Shown: positions 41,523-51,423, numbered from the stretch's first letter. The stretch is DNA of 64,000 nucleotides from Kitasatospora setae KM-6054 (GCF_000269985.1 NC_016109.1:5022001-5086000), one strand, 5' to 3'. A program made the numbers and translations. Notes: generated by a model from the sequence alone, not told the origin.

Positions 41523-41549
41523 CTGGCACTCTCACGCCATGAGTGCTAA
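41523..41549. promoter_or_regulatory. CIRCE-like element (HrcA operator)
   Basis: Left arm CTGGCACTC (41523-41531), nine-base spacer, right arm GAGTGCTAA (41541-41549). The consensus is TTAGCACTC-N9-GAGTGCTAA: the right arm is exact and the left differs at two positions. It lies 26-52 bp before the FmdB start on the minus strand. Confidence 0.8.
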
Positions 41550-41592
41550 CGACGGTCCATGATGCGGCATTCCGCTGGTGGAGTCCAGCGGC

Positions 41593-42894
41593 TCAGCCGC
41601 GCGGGGCGGTCCCGACCGCCTCCTCGCGGGCGGCGCCGCCCCGTGCCACGGTACGGGGCGCGGGGGCCGGAGCGAGCAGCAGGCGGCGCATCGTGACGAG
41701 CGCCACCAGGCCGAGGCCGGAGCCGGCCAGCGCGACGGTGAAGCCGGGCCGGGCGCCGGCGTGGTCGATCAGCTGCCCGGCGGCGGTGGAGCCGAGCGCC
41801 AGGCCCAGGCCGATCGCGCCGGTGAGCCAGGTGAACGCCTCGGTCTTGGCGCCGGCCGGGACGAGGGTCTCGACCAGGGTGTAGCCGGTGATCAGGGTGG
41901 GGGCGATGGCCAGGCCGCAGAAGAGCCCGGCGGCGGACAGCGCGGCCAGGTTGGGCATCGCCCACAGGGTGGAGCAGCCGAGCACCAGCAGCGCGTAGCA
42001 GCCGACCATCCGCTCGGCGGCGCCGCTGCGCCACGGGACCAGGCCGTAGAGCACGCCGGCGACCATCGAGCCGGCCGCGAACAGGCCGTAGACCAGGCCG
42101 CTGAGGCCCTCGGCGCCGGCGTCCTGGGCGAAGGCGGTGATGGAGACCTGGAGGGTGCCGAAGACGGTGCCGAGGCCGAGGAAGGCGCCGGCCAGCAGCC
42201 GGACGCCGGGGGAGGCCAGCGCGGAGGCGCGCCGGTCGCCGGGGGCGGCGGGGCCGGTGGGCGCGGGCGCGGTGTCGCGGCGGGCGGCGAAGGCCAGGCC
42301 GCCGAGCAGGGTGAGGGTGGCCTCGGCGGCGAGTCCGACGGCCGGGTCGGCCAGCGTGGCGAGGCCGGTGGCCAGCATCGGGCCGACCACGAAGGTGAAC
42401 TCGTCGGTGACGGACTCGAAGGCGAACGCGGTGTTCAACAGGGCGGGCCGCTCGTCCAGCCGGTGCACCCAGCGGGCCCTGACCATCGCGCCGACCTGCG
42501 GTACGGCGGCGCCGGCCGGCGCGGCGGCCAGGAACAGCGTCCAGTCGGGGGCGCCGGAGCGGGCCAGCGCGATCAGCGCGGCGACCGCGACGGCGTGCAC
42601 GGCCACGGCGGGCACCAGGACGGCGGCCTGGCCGTGCCGGTCGGCGAGCCGGCCGGTCTGCGGGCCGACCAGCGCCTGGGCGACGGCGGCGACCGCGGCG
42701 ACCGCGCCGGCCAGGCCGTAGGAGTCGGTGGACTGGTGGACCAGCAGCACGATGCCCAGGCTGAGCATGGCGTACGGCAGCCGGGCGACCAGCGCGGGGA
42801 GCAGGAAGGTCCAGGCGCCGGCGGTGCGCAGCAGCGCGCCGTAGCCGGTGCCGTGGGGGGTGCTGGGGTCGTCGACCGGTCGGCGGGCCGCCAC
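41593..42894 (-). CDS. MFS transporter
   Basis: A 433-aa major facilitator with twelve predicted helices, including the loop-2 motif VGPQTGRLADRHGQ and the second-half helices LGLGTVFGTLQVSITAF and GLFAAGSMVAGVLYGLVPW. GTG 42894 with AGAGGA six bases upstream was chosen; the longer frame to 42999 has no hydrophobic or family-like content. Probably a drug or metabolite exporter of unknown substrate. It could share the CIRCE-side region only at its 3' end, so it is not likely HrcA-controlled. Confidence 0.88.
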   Translation of the reverse strand: MAARRPVDDPSTPHGTGYGALLRTAGAWTFLLPALVARLPYAMLSLGIVLLVHQSTDSYGLAGAVAAVAAVAQALVGPQTGRLADRHGQAAVLVPAVAVHAVAVAALIALARSGAPDWTLFLAAAPAGAAVPQVGAMVRARWVHRLDERPALLNTAFAFESVTDEFTFVVGPMLATGLATLADPAVGLAAEATLTLLGGLAFAARRDTAPAPTGPAAPGDRRASALASPGVRLLAGAFLGLGTVFGTLQVSITAFAQDAGAEGLSGLVYGLFAAGSMVAGVLYGLVPWRSGAAERMVGCYALLVLGCSTLWAMPNLAALSAAGLFCGLAIAPTLITGYTLVETLVPAGAKTEAFTWLTGAIGLGLALGSTAAGQLIDHAGARPGFTVALAGSGLGLVALVTMRRLLLAPAPAPRTVARGGAAREEAVGTAPRG

Positions 42895-43075
42895 GGTCGG
42901 TCCTCTCTGCCGCCTGGTAGCGCCGCGCGGGTGGGACCGGCCGGGCGCCGAGGGTCGTCCTCTCGCGCGCCGACCGGGGCCGCCGCGCCGACCCTGCATC
43001 AGGCGGATGCGGAAAATCAGGGTGGATCAGAATGTACAAGCGTATATCAGGGTGTTCCGCCTTCGCTTCCTGTGT

Positions 43076-44611
43076 TCAGCCGGTCTTCTTCCTGGGGTTG
43101 GAAGGCCGGTTGCCGGTGGACGGCGCCTCCGCGTTGTGCAGCCACCCGGCGAGCTTGCCGCCCCGGTCGACGGCGCGCAGCCGGCGCTCGGCGGCCTCGG
43201 AGACCTCGTCGGTGGTGACCACCAGCAGCTCGTCGCCCTCGCGCAGCACCGTCATCCGGTCGGGCACGAAGCTGGAGCCCTCGCGGACCACCAGGGTGAC
43301 GGCGGCGCCCTTGGGCAGCCGCAGCTCGGAGACCTCGACGCCGGCCATCCGGGAGCCGGGGGAGAGCTGGACGGACAGCAGGTGGCCGTGCAGCTTCTCC
43401 AGCGGGGCGGACTCGATGCCCAGGTCCTGGCCGATGTCGCCCTCGCCGATCCGCAGCCACTTGGCCACCAGCGGCAGGGTCGGGCCCTGGAGCAGGGTGA
43501 AGACCACGACCAGGATGAACACCACGTTGAACAGCTGCTGGGCGTCGGCCGCGCCGGCCACCAGCGGGATGGTGGCGAGCACGATCGGCACCGCGCCGCG
43601 CAGCCCGGCCCAGGACAGCAGCGCCTGCTCCTGCCAGGGGATCCGGAACGGCGTCATGGTCAGCAGCACCGACAGCGGCCGGGCGACGAACACCAGCACC
43701 GCGCCCGCCACCAGCCCGGGCACCACCGCCGAGCCCATGCTGGCGGGCGTCACCAGCAGGCCGAGCAGCACGAACATGCCGATCTGCCCGATCCAGGCCA
43801 GCCCGTCGGCGAAGCCGCGCACCGCGGGGCCGTGCGGCAGCTTGGAGTTCCCGAGGACCACCGAGGCGAGGTACGCGGCGAGGAAGCCGGAGGCGTGCAG
43901 CAGGGCGCCGCCCGCGTAGGCGAGCACGATCAGCGCCAGCACCGCGATCGGGTACAGGCCGGAGGAGGGCAGCGCGACCCGGCGCACCGCGTACGCGCCG
44001 AGCCTGCCGACCAGCAGGCCGACCGCCGCGCCGACCGCCAGCTCGACGACGATGGTGCCGACCAGCACGTACCAGGGGTCGAGCTCGCCGGTGGTGGCGA
44101 AGGCGACCACCAGGATCACCACGGGCGCGTCGTTGAAGCCGGACTCGGCCTCCAGCAGGCCGGTCAGCCGCTTGGGCAGCGGCACCATCCGCAGCACCGA
44201 GAAGACCGCGGCGGCGTCGGTGGAGGAGACGATCGCGCCGAGCAGCAGCGCGGTGCGCCACTCCAGGCCGACCAGCCAGTGCGCGCCGGCGGCGGTGACG
44301 AAGACCGAGACCGCGACGCCGAGGGTGGCGAGCACGGCCGCGGCGGGGACCACCGGTCTGATGGCCTGCCAGCTGGTCTTGAGCCCGCCCTCGGCGAGGA
44401 TGACCACCAGGGCGGCGTAGCCCAGGACCTGGGTGAGTTCGGCGTTGTTGAAGCTTATGCCGATGCCGTTCTGGCCCAGGGCGACGCCGATACCGAGGTA
44501 GATCAGCAGCGAGGGCAGCCCCGAGCGGGTGGAGATCCGCACCGCCACCACGGCGAACAGCAGGATCACGGCGGACTCGAGCAGCAGGGTGTTCAGGTGG
44601 TCAACGGTCAC
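43076..44611 (-). CDS. Potassium/proton antiporter (NhaP2/CvrA-like, RCK_C domain)
   Basis: A 511-aa monovalent cation:proton antiporter. The membrane domain (~1-390) starts LLLESAVILLFAVVAVRISTRSGLPSLLIYLGIGVALG and includes GAIVSSTDAAAVFSVL (the Asp-containing transport motif) and ESGFNDAPVVILV (ND motif). A C-terminal TrkA-C/RCK_C domain (~400-490, GVEVSELRLPKGAAVTLVVREGSSFVPDRMTVLREGDELLVV) suggests gating by a ligand such as a nucleotide. GTG 44611 with GAGG nearby is the start. Function: K+ (or Na+) efflux and pH balance. Confidence 0.88.
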   Translation of the reverse strand: MTVDHLNTLLLESAVILLFAVVAVRISTRSGLPSLLIYLGIGVALGQNGIGISFNNAELTQVLGYAALVVILAEGGLKTSWQAIRPVVPAAAVLATLGVAVSVFVTAAGAHWLVGLEWRTALLLGAIVSSTDAAAVFSVLRMVPLPKRLTGLLEAESGFNDAPVVILVVAFATTGELDPWYVLVGTIVVELAVGAAVGLLVGRLGAYAVRRVALPSSGLYPIAVLALIVLAYAGGALLHASGFLAAYLASVVLGNSKLPHGPAVRGFADGLAWIGQIGMFVLLGLLVTPASMGSAVVPGLVAGAVLVFVARPLSVLLTMTPFRIPWQEQALLSWAGLRGAVPIVLATIPLVAGAADAQQLFNVVFILVVVFTLLQGPTLPLVAKWLRIGEGDIGQDLGIESAPLEKLHGHLLSVQLSPGSRMAGVEVSELRLPKGAAVTLVVREGSSFVPDRMTVLREGDELLVVTTDEVSEAAERRLRAVDRGGKLAGWLHNAEAPSTGNRPSNPRKKTG

Positions 44612-44837
44612 GCAGGGGCACCTCGGGCAGGGAAGGAGCGACTGACGGATCGTTACCCATCCTAACATTTTACTTGATCTTTACGCTAGTCCGCTGATCC
44701 CGCACCGCCCGGTAGGGTCCCAGCGGTGCCGTCGAACCGCCGCCGGTGTCCCCCGTGCACGGCGGCCGGCGCGCTCGCCCTAATGTGGTGACCTGTCACG
44801 GCTCACGGCCGCCACGCTCCCTCAAACAAGGACTCGG

Positions 44838-47579
44838 ATGCCCCGCTCGAAGAAGTTCCGGCGCGCACGTCTGATCATGATCCTGCTCGCCGTGCTGCTG
44901 ATCGCGGGTCTGGTCGGCGGCGGCTGGTGGGCGGTCGACACCGTCCGCTCCTCCTTCCCGCAGGTCAGCGGCACCGTCAAGGTGGCCGGCATGTCCGCCC
45001 CGGTGGACGTGGTCCGCGACGACAAGGGCATCCCGCAGCTGTACGCCGACACCGACGCCGACCTGTTCCGCGCCCAGGGCTACGTGCAGGCCCAGGACCG
45101 GTTCTGGGAGATGGACGTCCGCCGGCACGTCACCGCCGGCCGGCTCTCCGAGATGTTCGGCTCCTCCTCGGTCGAGAACGACACCTTCCTGCGCACCATG
45201 GGCTGGCGCCAGGTCGCCCAGAAGGAGTGGGACACCGTCCTCTCCGAGGACACCAAGCGCAACCTGACCGCCTACACCGAGGGCGTCAACGCCTGGCTCG
45301 CCGAGCACCCCGGCGGCGCCGGCGCCTCGCTGGAGTACGCGCTGCTCGGCACGGTCAACTCCGGCTACCGGCCCGAGAAGTGGGACCCGGTCGACTCGGT
45401 GGCCTGGCTCAAGGCGATGGCCTGGAGCCTCTCCGGCAACCTGCAGGAGGAGATCGACCGCTCGCTGCTCACCCAGGACTTCGGCACCGAGCAGATCGAC
45501 CAGCTCTACCCGCAGTACCCGTACGACCGCAACGGCACCATCGTGAAGACCGGCAAGCTCTCCGCCGACGGCACCTACACCCCCGGCGAGGGCGCCGTGG
45601 TGCCCGCCGCGCCCGCCGCCGCCACCCCGGCGAGCAGCGCCCAGGCCCGGGCCGCGACCCAGGCGCTGATCGGCGACCTGTCCGGCCGGCTGGCCGCGCT
45701 GCCGGAGCCGTTCGGCCCGCAGGGCCAGGGCATCGGCTCCAACTCCTGGGTGGTGTCCGGCACGAACACCACCACCGGCAAGCCGATGCTGGCCAACGAC
45801 CCGCACCTCGGCCCCGGCATGCCGTCCATCTGGTACCAGATGGGCCTGCACTGCCGCACCGTCTCGCCGGCCTGCGGCTACGACGTGGCCGGCTACACCT
45901 TCGCCGGGATGCCCGGCGTGGTCATCGGCCACAACAAGGACGTCGCCTGGGGCTTCACCAACCTCGGCGCCGACGTCACCGACCTGTACCTGGAGAAGGT
46001 CACCGGCCCCGACAGCTACCTCCTCGACGGCAAGGACGTGAAGTTCACCGTCCGCAAGGAGACCATCAAGGTGGCCGGCGGCGAGGACCGCACCATCACC
46101 GTCCGCACCACCCAGGACGGCATGCCGCTGATCTCCGACCAGTCCTCCGAGGAGCAGAAGGTCGGCCAGTACGCCCCCGCCGGCAACGCCGCCCCCGACC
46201 GGGCGGCCGGCTACGGCGTCGCGCTGCGCTGGACCGCGCTCGTCCCCGGCAGGACCATGGACGCCGTCTTCAAGCTCGACCGGGCCACCGACTTCGCCTC
46301 CTTCCGGTCCGCCGCGCAGGACTTCGCCGTCCCCGCGCAGAACCTGCTCTACGCCGACACCAAGGGCAACATCGGCTACCAGGCCCCCGGCCTGATCCCG
46401 GTCCGCGGCAAGGGCGACGGCCGCTACCCCGCCCCCGGCTGGGACTCCTCGTACGCCTGGAAGAGCAGCTACCTGCCGTTCAAGTCGCTGCCCTACGCGT
46501 ACAACCCGCCGGAGGGCTACATCGTCACGGCCAACCAGGCCGTCGTCGACCAGAACTACAAGCCGCTGCTCACCACCGACTGGGAGTACGGCACCCGGGC
46601 CAAGGAGATCGCCGACCAGATCCAGGCCAAGCTGAAGAACGGCGGCAAGATCTCGCTGGACGACATGCAGTCCCTGCAGCTCGACAACACCAGCGTGCTG
46701 GCCAAGGAGCTCGTCCCGCTGCTGCTCGAGGTCCGGATCGACGACCCCTACGTGCGCGAGGCCCAGGACCTGCTCAAGGACTGGAACTACCGCCAGGACG
46801 CCGACTCCGCCGCCGCCGCGTACTACAACGGCGTCTGGCGGGCGCTGCTCACCCTCGCCTTCGGGCAGAAGTTCCCCGCCGACCTCCGGGTCGAGGGCGA
46901 CTGCCTGCTGGTCCGGCAGAAGCGCGACAACACCCTGCCCGACGACGCCCTCGGCGGCGCCGCGCAGGCTGTCACCGAGTGCGGCACCCGCTCGGCCTCG
47001 AAGGCCCAGCCGGACGGCGGCGACCGCTGGATGGAGGTCGTCCGGCAGCAGCTGGCCGACCCGAAGTCGCCCTGGTGGGACTACATCGACTCCGACCACG
47101 TGCCGCAGCACGGCCTCGACAACCTGCTCGCCGAGGCGCTCAAGGACGCCCGCCAGGACCTCACCTCGCGCCTCAGCAAGGACATCTCCACCTGGAGCTG
47201 GGGCCGCCTGCACCAGCTCACCCTGGAGGAGCCCACCCTCGGCAGCGACGACTCCTCGCTCGCCTCCGGCCTCGTCCACAAGCTGCTCAACCGGGGCCCC
47301 TACAAGCTCTCCGGCGGCAGCGCGGCCGTCGACGCCACCGGCTGGAACGCCGCCGCCGGCTACGACGTCGACTGGATCCCCTCGATGCGGATGGTCGTCG
47401 ACCTCAGCGACTTCGACGCCTCCCGCTGGATCAACGTCGGCGGCGCCTCCGGCCACGCCTACCACCCCCACTACAACGACCAGACCTCGCTCTGGGCCTC
47501 CGGCCAACTGCTGCCCTGGGCCTACACCAAGGACGCGGTCGGCAAGGCCGGCCGGAACACGCTGACGCTGACCAACTAG
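44838..47579 (+). CDS. Penicillin acylase family Ntn-hydrolase
   Basis: A 913-aa protein with a membrane anchor or uncleaved signal (LIMILLAVLLIAGLVGGGWWAV, ~13-34). The alpha chain (DVVRDDKGIPQLYADTDADLFRAQGYVQAQDRFWEMDVRRH) and beta chain are separated by the autocleavage point before Ser301 in GIGSNSWVVSGTNT, the expected N-terminal nucleophile. NDPHLG and WGFTNLGADVTDLY are family motifs of the beta chain. Substrates in actinomycetes may be acyl-homoserine lactones, acylated amines or lipopeptides; none can be assigned. Monocistronic, with a T-rich upstream region. Confidence 0.9.
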   Translation: MPRSKKFRRARLIMILLAVLLIAGLVGGGWWAVDTVRSSFPQVSGTVKVAGMSAPVDVVRDDKGIPQLYADTDADLFRAQGYVQAQDRFWEMDVRRHVTAGRLSEMFGSSSVENDTFLRTMGWRQVAQKEWDTVLSEDTKRNLTAYTEGVNAWLAEHPGGAGASLEYALLGTVNSGYRPEKWDPVDSVAWLKAMAWSLSGNLQEEIDRSLLTQDFGTEQIDQLYPQYPYDRNGTIVKTGKLSADGTYTPGEGAVVPAAPAAATPASSAQARAATQALIGDLSGRLAALPEPFGPQGQGIGSNSWVVSGTNTTTGKPMLANDPHLGPGMPSIWYQMGLHCRTVSPACGYDVAGYTFAGMPGVVIGHNKDVAWGFTNLGADVTDLYLEKVTGPDSYLLDGKDVKFTVRKETIKVAGGEDRTITVRTTQDGMPLISDQSSEEQKVGQYAPAGNAAPDRAAGYGVALRWTALVPGRTMDAVFKLDRATDFASFRSAAQDFAVPAQNLLYADTKGNIGYQAPGLIPVRGKGDGRYPAPGWDSSYAWKSSYLPFKSLPYAYNPPEGYIVTANQAVVDQNYKPLLTTDWEYGTRAKEIADQIQAKLKNGGKISLDDMQSLQLDNTSVLAKELVPLLLEVRIDDPYVREAQDLLKDWNYRQDADSAAAAYYNGVWRALLTLAFGQKFPADLRVEGDCLLVRQKRDNTLPDDALGGAAQAVTECGTRSASKAQPDGGDRWMEVVRQQLADPKSPWWDYIDSDHVPQHGLDNLLAEALKDARQDLTSRLSKDISTWSWGRLHQLTLEEPTLGSDDSSLASGLVHKLLNRGPYKLSGGSAAVDATGWNAAAGYDVDWIPSMRMVVDLSDFDASRWINVGGASGHAYHPHYNDQTSLWASGQLLPWAYTKDAVGKAGRNTLTLTN

Positions 47580-47615
47580 GTCCTGTCCGGTCGGCCTCGC
47601 CGGGGCAGAACCGGG

Positions 47616-48203
47616 TCAGAACCGGGTCACGCCCTCCGGGGTCACCGCCGCGTGCACCGGCAGGTCGTGCGGCTCGGCGGGGACCTCCGGCAGCAGCTCG
47701 TCCGGGTACAGCAGGGTGGCCAGCAGCGGCGCCGCGCCCGCCCGGGTCAGCCGGGCCAGCACCCGGTCGTAGGAGCCGCCGCCGCGGCCGAGCCGGACGC
47801 CGCGCCGGTCGACGGCCAGGCCGGGCAGCAGCACGACGTCCGCGTCGAGCACCGCGTCCGGGCCGAGCCGGGCGGCGGTCGGCTCCAGCAGCCCGCGGCC
47901 GGCCGGGGCGAGCCGCCCGTCGTCCTCGTACGGCGCCCAGTCCAGGTCGTTGTCGGGCAGCAGCACCGGCAGCAGCACCCGGACGCCCGCCGCGGCCAGC
48001 GCGCCCAGCAGCGGGCGGGTGCCGGGCTCGGCGCCGACCGAGACGTACGCGGCGACGGTGCCGCCCGGCGGGACCAGCGCGGCGGCGTGTCCGGCCAGCG
48101 CCTCGGCGGCGGCGGCGCGCTCCGCGCCGTCGAGCGCCCGCCGCTCGGCGAGCAGCCGTGTCCTCAACGCCGCCTTGTCGTTGGACAACCGATCCGCAGT
48201 CAC
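47616..48203 (-). CDS. 5-formyltetrahydrofolate cyclo-ligase
   Basis: A 195-aa enzyme that converts 5-formyl-THF and ATP to 5,10-methenyl-THF in one-carbon metabolism. Family marks are KAALRTRLLAERRAL at the N terminus, VAAYVSVGAEPGTRPLL, and VVLLPGLAVDRRGVRLGRGGGSYDRVLARL, the nucleotide-binding loop with G-R-G-G-G-x-Y-D. GTG 48203 with AAGGGA eight bases upstream. It diverges from the GGDEF gene. Length is normal. Confidence 0.92.
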   Translation of the reverse strand: MTADRLSNDKAALRTRLLAERRALDGAERAAAAEALAGHAAALVPPGGTVAAYVSVGAEPGTRPLLGALAAAGVRVLLPVLLPDNDLDWAPYEDDGRLAPAGRGLLEPTAARLGPDAVLDADVVLLPGLAVDRRGVRLGRGGGSYDRVLARLTRAGAAPLLATLLYPDELLPEVPAEPHDLPVHAAVTPEGVTRF

Positions 48204-48266
48204 TGTTCGATTCCCTTCAGCTCCGAGCCGTGCACTGACACGAGCCTGACACGCCGAGGCCGCCGC

Positions 48267-49154
48267 ATGTCCAGCCCGTTCCTGCTCCAAGCCCTGGCCG
48301 CGCTCGGCGCGGCCGCCCCGGCGGCCGCCGGCGTCCTCGTGCTGCGCCGCCGCCGCTCCGGGGCGGCGCACGGCGCCCGGGAGGCGGAACTTCTGGCGAA
48401 GATCACGGAACTGACCGAGGAACGGGACGAACTGGTCCGCACCGCCTCCTGCGACCCGCTGACCGGCGTGTGGAACTACCGCCACCTGCAGCTCACCCTG
48501 GACCGCGAGATCGAGCGGGCCCGCCGGGCCGAGGCCACCGCGATCGACCCGCGCCCGCTGGCCGTGCTGCTGGTGGAGGTCGCCGGCTTCGACGGGGTGG
48601 TCGCCGAGCACGGCCGGGCCCGCGCCAACGCGATGCTGCGCGACCTCGCCCAGCGGCTGGCGATGGAGATCCGCGGCTGCGACACCCTGGGGCGATACGG
48701 CGGCGAGGAGTTCCTGGCCCTGCTGCCGGACACCGGCCCGGAGGGCGCCGCGCAGGTCGCCGAGCGGCTGTGCTGGTCGGTCCGCCGCCACCGGCTGACG
48801 GACCGCCACCCGGGCGAGAGCGCCGATCCCGACGAGCGCAGCGGCCTGACCGCGTCCGTCGGCCTGGCCGTGCTGCCCCGGGACGGCGCGCACGCCGCCG
48901 TCCTGCTCCGGGCCGCCGACCGCGCGCTGGCCGCCGCCCGCGCGGCCGGCGGCGACTGCTGGCGCTCCACCGACCAGCTGCCGCCCGAGTTGACCGGTCC
49001 GAACGCTTCACCGGCGCCCGGTAAGGTGTCTCCCAGCCCCGGCGGGGCCTCCCTCACCCCGCACGTGACCACCGTCGGTCCGGGCCCGACAGGTGACAGG
49101 TCCCAATCATCGCTTCACTCCGCTCTCAGCCGGGTGGAATGCCCGCCTCAGTAA
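48267..49154 (+). CDS. GGDEF-domain protein (diguanylate cyclase)
   Basis: A 295-aa protein. A hydrophobic N terminus (FLLQALAALGAAAPAAAGVLVL) is followed by a short coiled coil (ELLAKITELTEERDELVRTAS) and the GGDEF domain: DPLTGVWNYRHLQLTLDREIERARR, then RYGGEEFLALLPDT with intact GGEEF active site, and SVGLAVLP near the end. It should make cyclic di-GMP, which controls development in streptomycetes. No RxxD inhibitory site is visible just before GGEEF (sequence CDTLGRYGGEEF). Ends 9 bp before galU. Confidence 0.88.
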   Translation: MSSPFLLQALAALGAAAPAAAGVLVLRRRRSGAAHGAREAELLAKITELTEERDELVRTASCDPLTGVWNYRHLQLTLDREIERARRAEATAIDPRPLAVLLVEVAGFDGVVAEHGRARANAMLRDLAQRLAMEIRGCDTLGRYGGEEFLALLPDTGPEGAAQVAERLCWSVRRHRLTDRHPGESADPDERSGLTASVGLAVLPRDGAHAAVLLRAADRALAAARAAGGDCWRSTDQLPPELTGPNASPAPGKVSPSPGGASLTPHVTTVGPGPTGDRSQSSLHSALSRVECPPQ

Positions 49155-49163
49155 GGTCGACGC

Positions 49164-50084
49164 ATGACGAACAAGCACGCCCGCCAGCCGGTCACCAAGG
49201 CAGTCGTTCCGGCTGCCGGCCTCGGCACCCGGTTCCTCCCCGCCACGAAGGCCACGCCCAAGGAGATGCTCCCGGTCGTCGACAAGCCGGCCATCCAGTA
49301 CGTCGTCGAGGAGGCCTCGGCCGCCGGCCTCTCCGACATACTGATGGTGACCGGCCGCAACAAGCGTGCCCTGGAGGACCACTTCGACCGGGCCTACGAG
49401 CTGGAGGAGCTGCTCAGCCGCAAGGGCGACCAGGAGCGGCTGCGCCGGGTCCAGGAGTCGGTCCAGCTGGCCAGCATGCACTACGTCCGGCAGGGCGACC
49501 CCAAGGGCCTCGGCCACGCCGTCTCGGTCGCCGAACAGCACGTCGCCGGCCAGCCGTTCGCCGTCCTGCTGGGTGACGACCTGATCGACCCGCGCGACCC
49601 GCTGCTCTCCCGGATGATCGAGGTGCAGCAGGAACTCGGCGGCTCCGTCGTCGCGTTGATGGAGGTCGACCCCGCGCAGATCCACCTGTACGGCTGCGCC
49701 GCCGTCAAGGCCACCGGCATCGGCGAGGACGTCTTCCAGGTCACCGACCTGGTCGAGAAGCCCGACACCGCCGACGCCCCCTCCAACTACGCGGTCATCG
49801 GCCGGTACGTCCTCGACCCGGCGGTCTTCGACGTGCTGCGCGAGACCCCGCCCGGCCGCGGCGGCGAGATCCAGCTGACCGACGCGCTGCGCGAGCTGGC
49901 CACCCGCGACGAGTCCAACGGCGGCCCGGTGCACGGCGTGCTGTTCAAGGGCCGCCGCTACGACACCGGCGACCGCGCCGACTACCTCCGGGCGATCGTC
50001 CGGCTGGCCGCCGAGCGCGACGACCTCGGCCCCGAGTTCCGCAGCTGGCTGCGGCAGTTCGTCGCCACCGAGATGCAGGGCTGA
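49164..50084 (+). CDS. galU: UTP-glucose-1-phosphate uridylyltransferase
   Basis: A 306-aa nucleotidyltransferase that makes UDP-glucose. Typical motifs are AVVPAAGLGTRFLPATKATPKEMLPVVDKPAIQYVVEEA at the N terminus, QGDPKGLGHAV, FAVLLGDDLIDP (metal-binding Asp) and DVTDLVEKP in the variant form QVTDLVEKP. Length and order match GalU. It begins a run of codirectional genes with moeA, moaC, mog, a GNAT gene and sepX. Confidence 0.95.
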   Translation: MTNKHARQPVTKAVVPAAGLGTRFLPATKATPKEMLPVVDKPAIQYVVEEASAAGLSDILMVTGRNKRALEDHFDRAYELEELLSRKGDQERLRRVQESVQLASMHYVRQGDPKGLGHAVSVAEQHVAGQPFAVLLGDDLIDPRDPLLSRMIEVQQELGGSVVALMEVDPAQIHLYGCAAVKATGIGEDVFQVTDLVEKPDTADAPSNYAVIGRYVLDPAVFDVLRETPPGRGGEIQLTDALRELATRDESNGGPVHGVLFKGRRYDTGDRADYLRAIVRLAAERDDLGPEFRSWLRQFVATEMQG

Positions 50085-50109
50085 CCCACCCGCGAAGGAG
50101 CGTGAGGCG

Positions 50110-51423
50110 ATGACCGGGAAGCACGACCCCTGCTGCGAGGGAGCCGGCTCCCCGGCCTCGCCGCGCCTGTGGACCGTCGACGAGCACCTCGCCGACGTCC
50201 TGGCCGCGGTCGCCCCGCTGCCGCCCATCGAGCTGCGACTGCTGGACGCCCAGGGCTGCCGGCTCGCCGAGGACGTGCGGGCCGGCGACGACCTGCCGCC
50301 CTTCGACAACAGCTCGATGGACGGCTACGCGCTGCGCACCGCCGACACCGTGCGCGCCACCGAGCGGTACCCGTCGGTGCTGGCCGTGGTCGGCGACATC
50401 GCGGCCGGCGCCGCCGACCTGCCCAGGGTCGGCCCCGGCCAGGCCGCCCGGATCATGACCGGCGCCCCCCTCCCGCCCGGCGCCGAGGCGGTCGCCCCGG
50501 TCGAGTGGACCGACGGCGGCACCGGCACCGGGCAGGCCGCCGACGCGATGGGCGCGCCCGTCGCCGACGAGGAGGTCCGGGTGCTGCGCCCGGTCGCCGA
50601 GGGCGCGCACATCCGCCGCCGGGGCAGCGACGTCACCGCCGGCGACACCGTGCTGGAGGCCGGCACCGTGCTCGGCCCGACCCAGCTCGGCCTGCTCGCC
50701 GCGATCGGCCGCGGCACCGTCCGGGTCTCCCCCCGCCCCCGGGTGGTCGTGCTCTCCACCGGCAGCGAACTCGTCCAGCCCGGCGAGCCGGCCGGGCCCG
50801 GCCGGATCCACGACTCCAACTCCTTCACGCTGACCGCCGCCGCGATCGCGGCCGGCGCCGTCGCCTTCCGGGTCGGCGGCGTCCCCGACGAGGCCGGCAC
50901 GCTGCGGGCGGTGCTGGAGGACCAGCTCGGCCGGGCCGACCTGATCGTCACCAGCGGCGGCGTCTCGGTCGGCGCGTACGACGTGGTCAAGGAGGTGTTC
51001 GCCGACTACGGCGGGGTGGACTTCCGGCGGTTGCGGATGCAGCCCGGCAAGCCGCAGGGCTTCGGCCGGATCGGCGCCGGGCCCGGTGTCCCGCTGCTCG
51101 CGCTGCCCGGCAACCCGGTCAGCGCGTACATCTCGTTCGAGCTGTTCGTCCGCCCGGTGATCCGCACCATGCTCGGCGCCCCCGACGTGCACCGCCCGGT
51201 GGTCCGCGCCGCGACCACCGCCGCGCTGCGCTCCCCGGCCGGGCGGCGGCAGTTCCTGCGCGGCCGGTACGACCCGGCGGCGGGCACCGTCTCGCCGGTC
51301 GGCGGCGAGGGGTCGCACCTGGTCGGGGCGCTGGCCCGGGCCGACTGCCTGATCACCGTCCCCGAGGACAGCACCGCGCTGGCCGCCGGAAGCGCCGTCG
51401 ATGTGGTCCTTCTCACGGACTGA
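50110..51423 (+). CDS. moeA: Molybdopterin molybdotransferase MoeA (Glp)
   Basis: A 437-aa enzyme that inserts molybdate into adenylated molybdopterin. It shows DLPPFDNSSMDGYALR near the N terminus, RIMTGAPLPPGAEAVAPVEW, the MoCF-fold strands VVVLSTGSELVQPGEP and DLIVTSGGVSVGAYD, and FGRIGAGPGVPLLALPGNPVSAYISFELFV at the end. It starts with AAGGAG 26 bp after galU, so both are probably on one transcript. The ~20 residues before the family start contain CCEGAG and appear unstructured. Confidence 0.95.
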   Translation: MTGKHDPCCEGAGSPASPRLWTVDEHLADVLAAVAPLPPIELRLLDAQGCRLAEDVRAGDDLPPFDNSSMDGYALRTADTVRATERYPSVLAVVGDIAAGAADLPRVGPGQAARIMTGAPLPPGAEAVAPVEWTDGGTGTGQAADAMGAPVADEEVRVLRPVAEGAHIRRRGSDVTAGDTVLEAGTVLGPTQLGLLAAIGRGTVRVSPRPRVVVLSTGSELVQPGEPAGPGRIHDSNSFTLTAAAIAAGAVAFRVGGVPDEAGTLRAVLEDQLGRADLIVTSGGVSVGAYDVVKEVFADYGGVDFRRLRMQPGKPQGFGRIGAGPGVPLLALPGNPVSAYISFELFVRPVIRTMLGAPDVHRPVVRAATTAALRSPAGRRQFLRGRYDPAAGTVSPVGGEGSHLVGALARADCLITVPEDSTALAAGSAVDVVLLTD

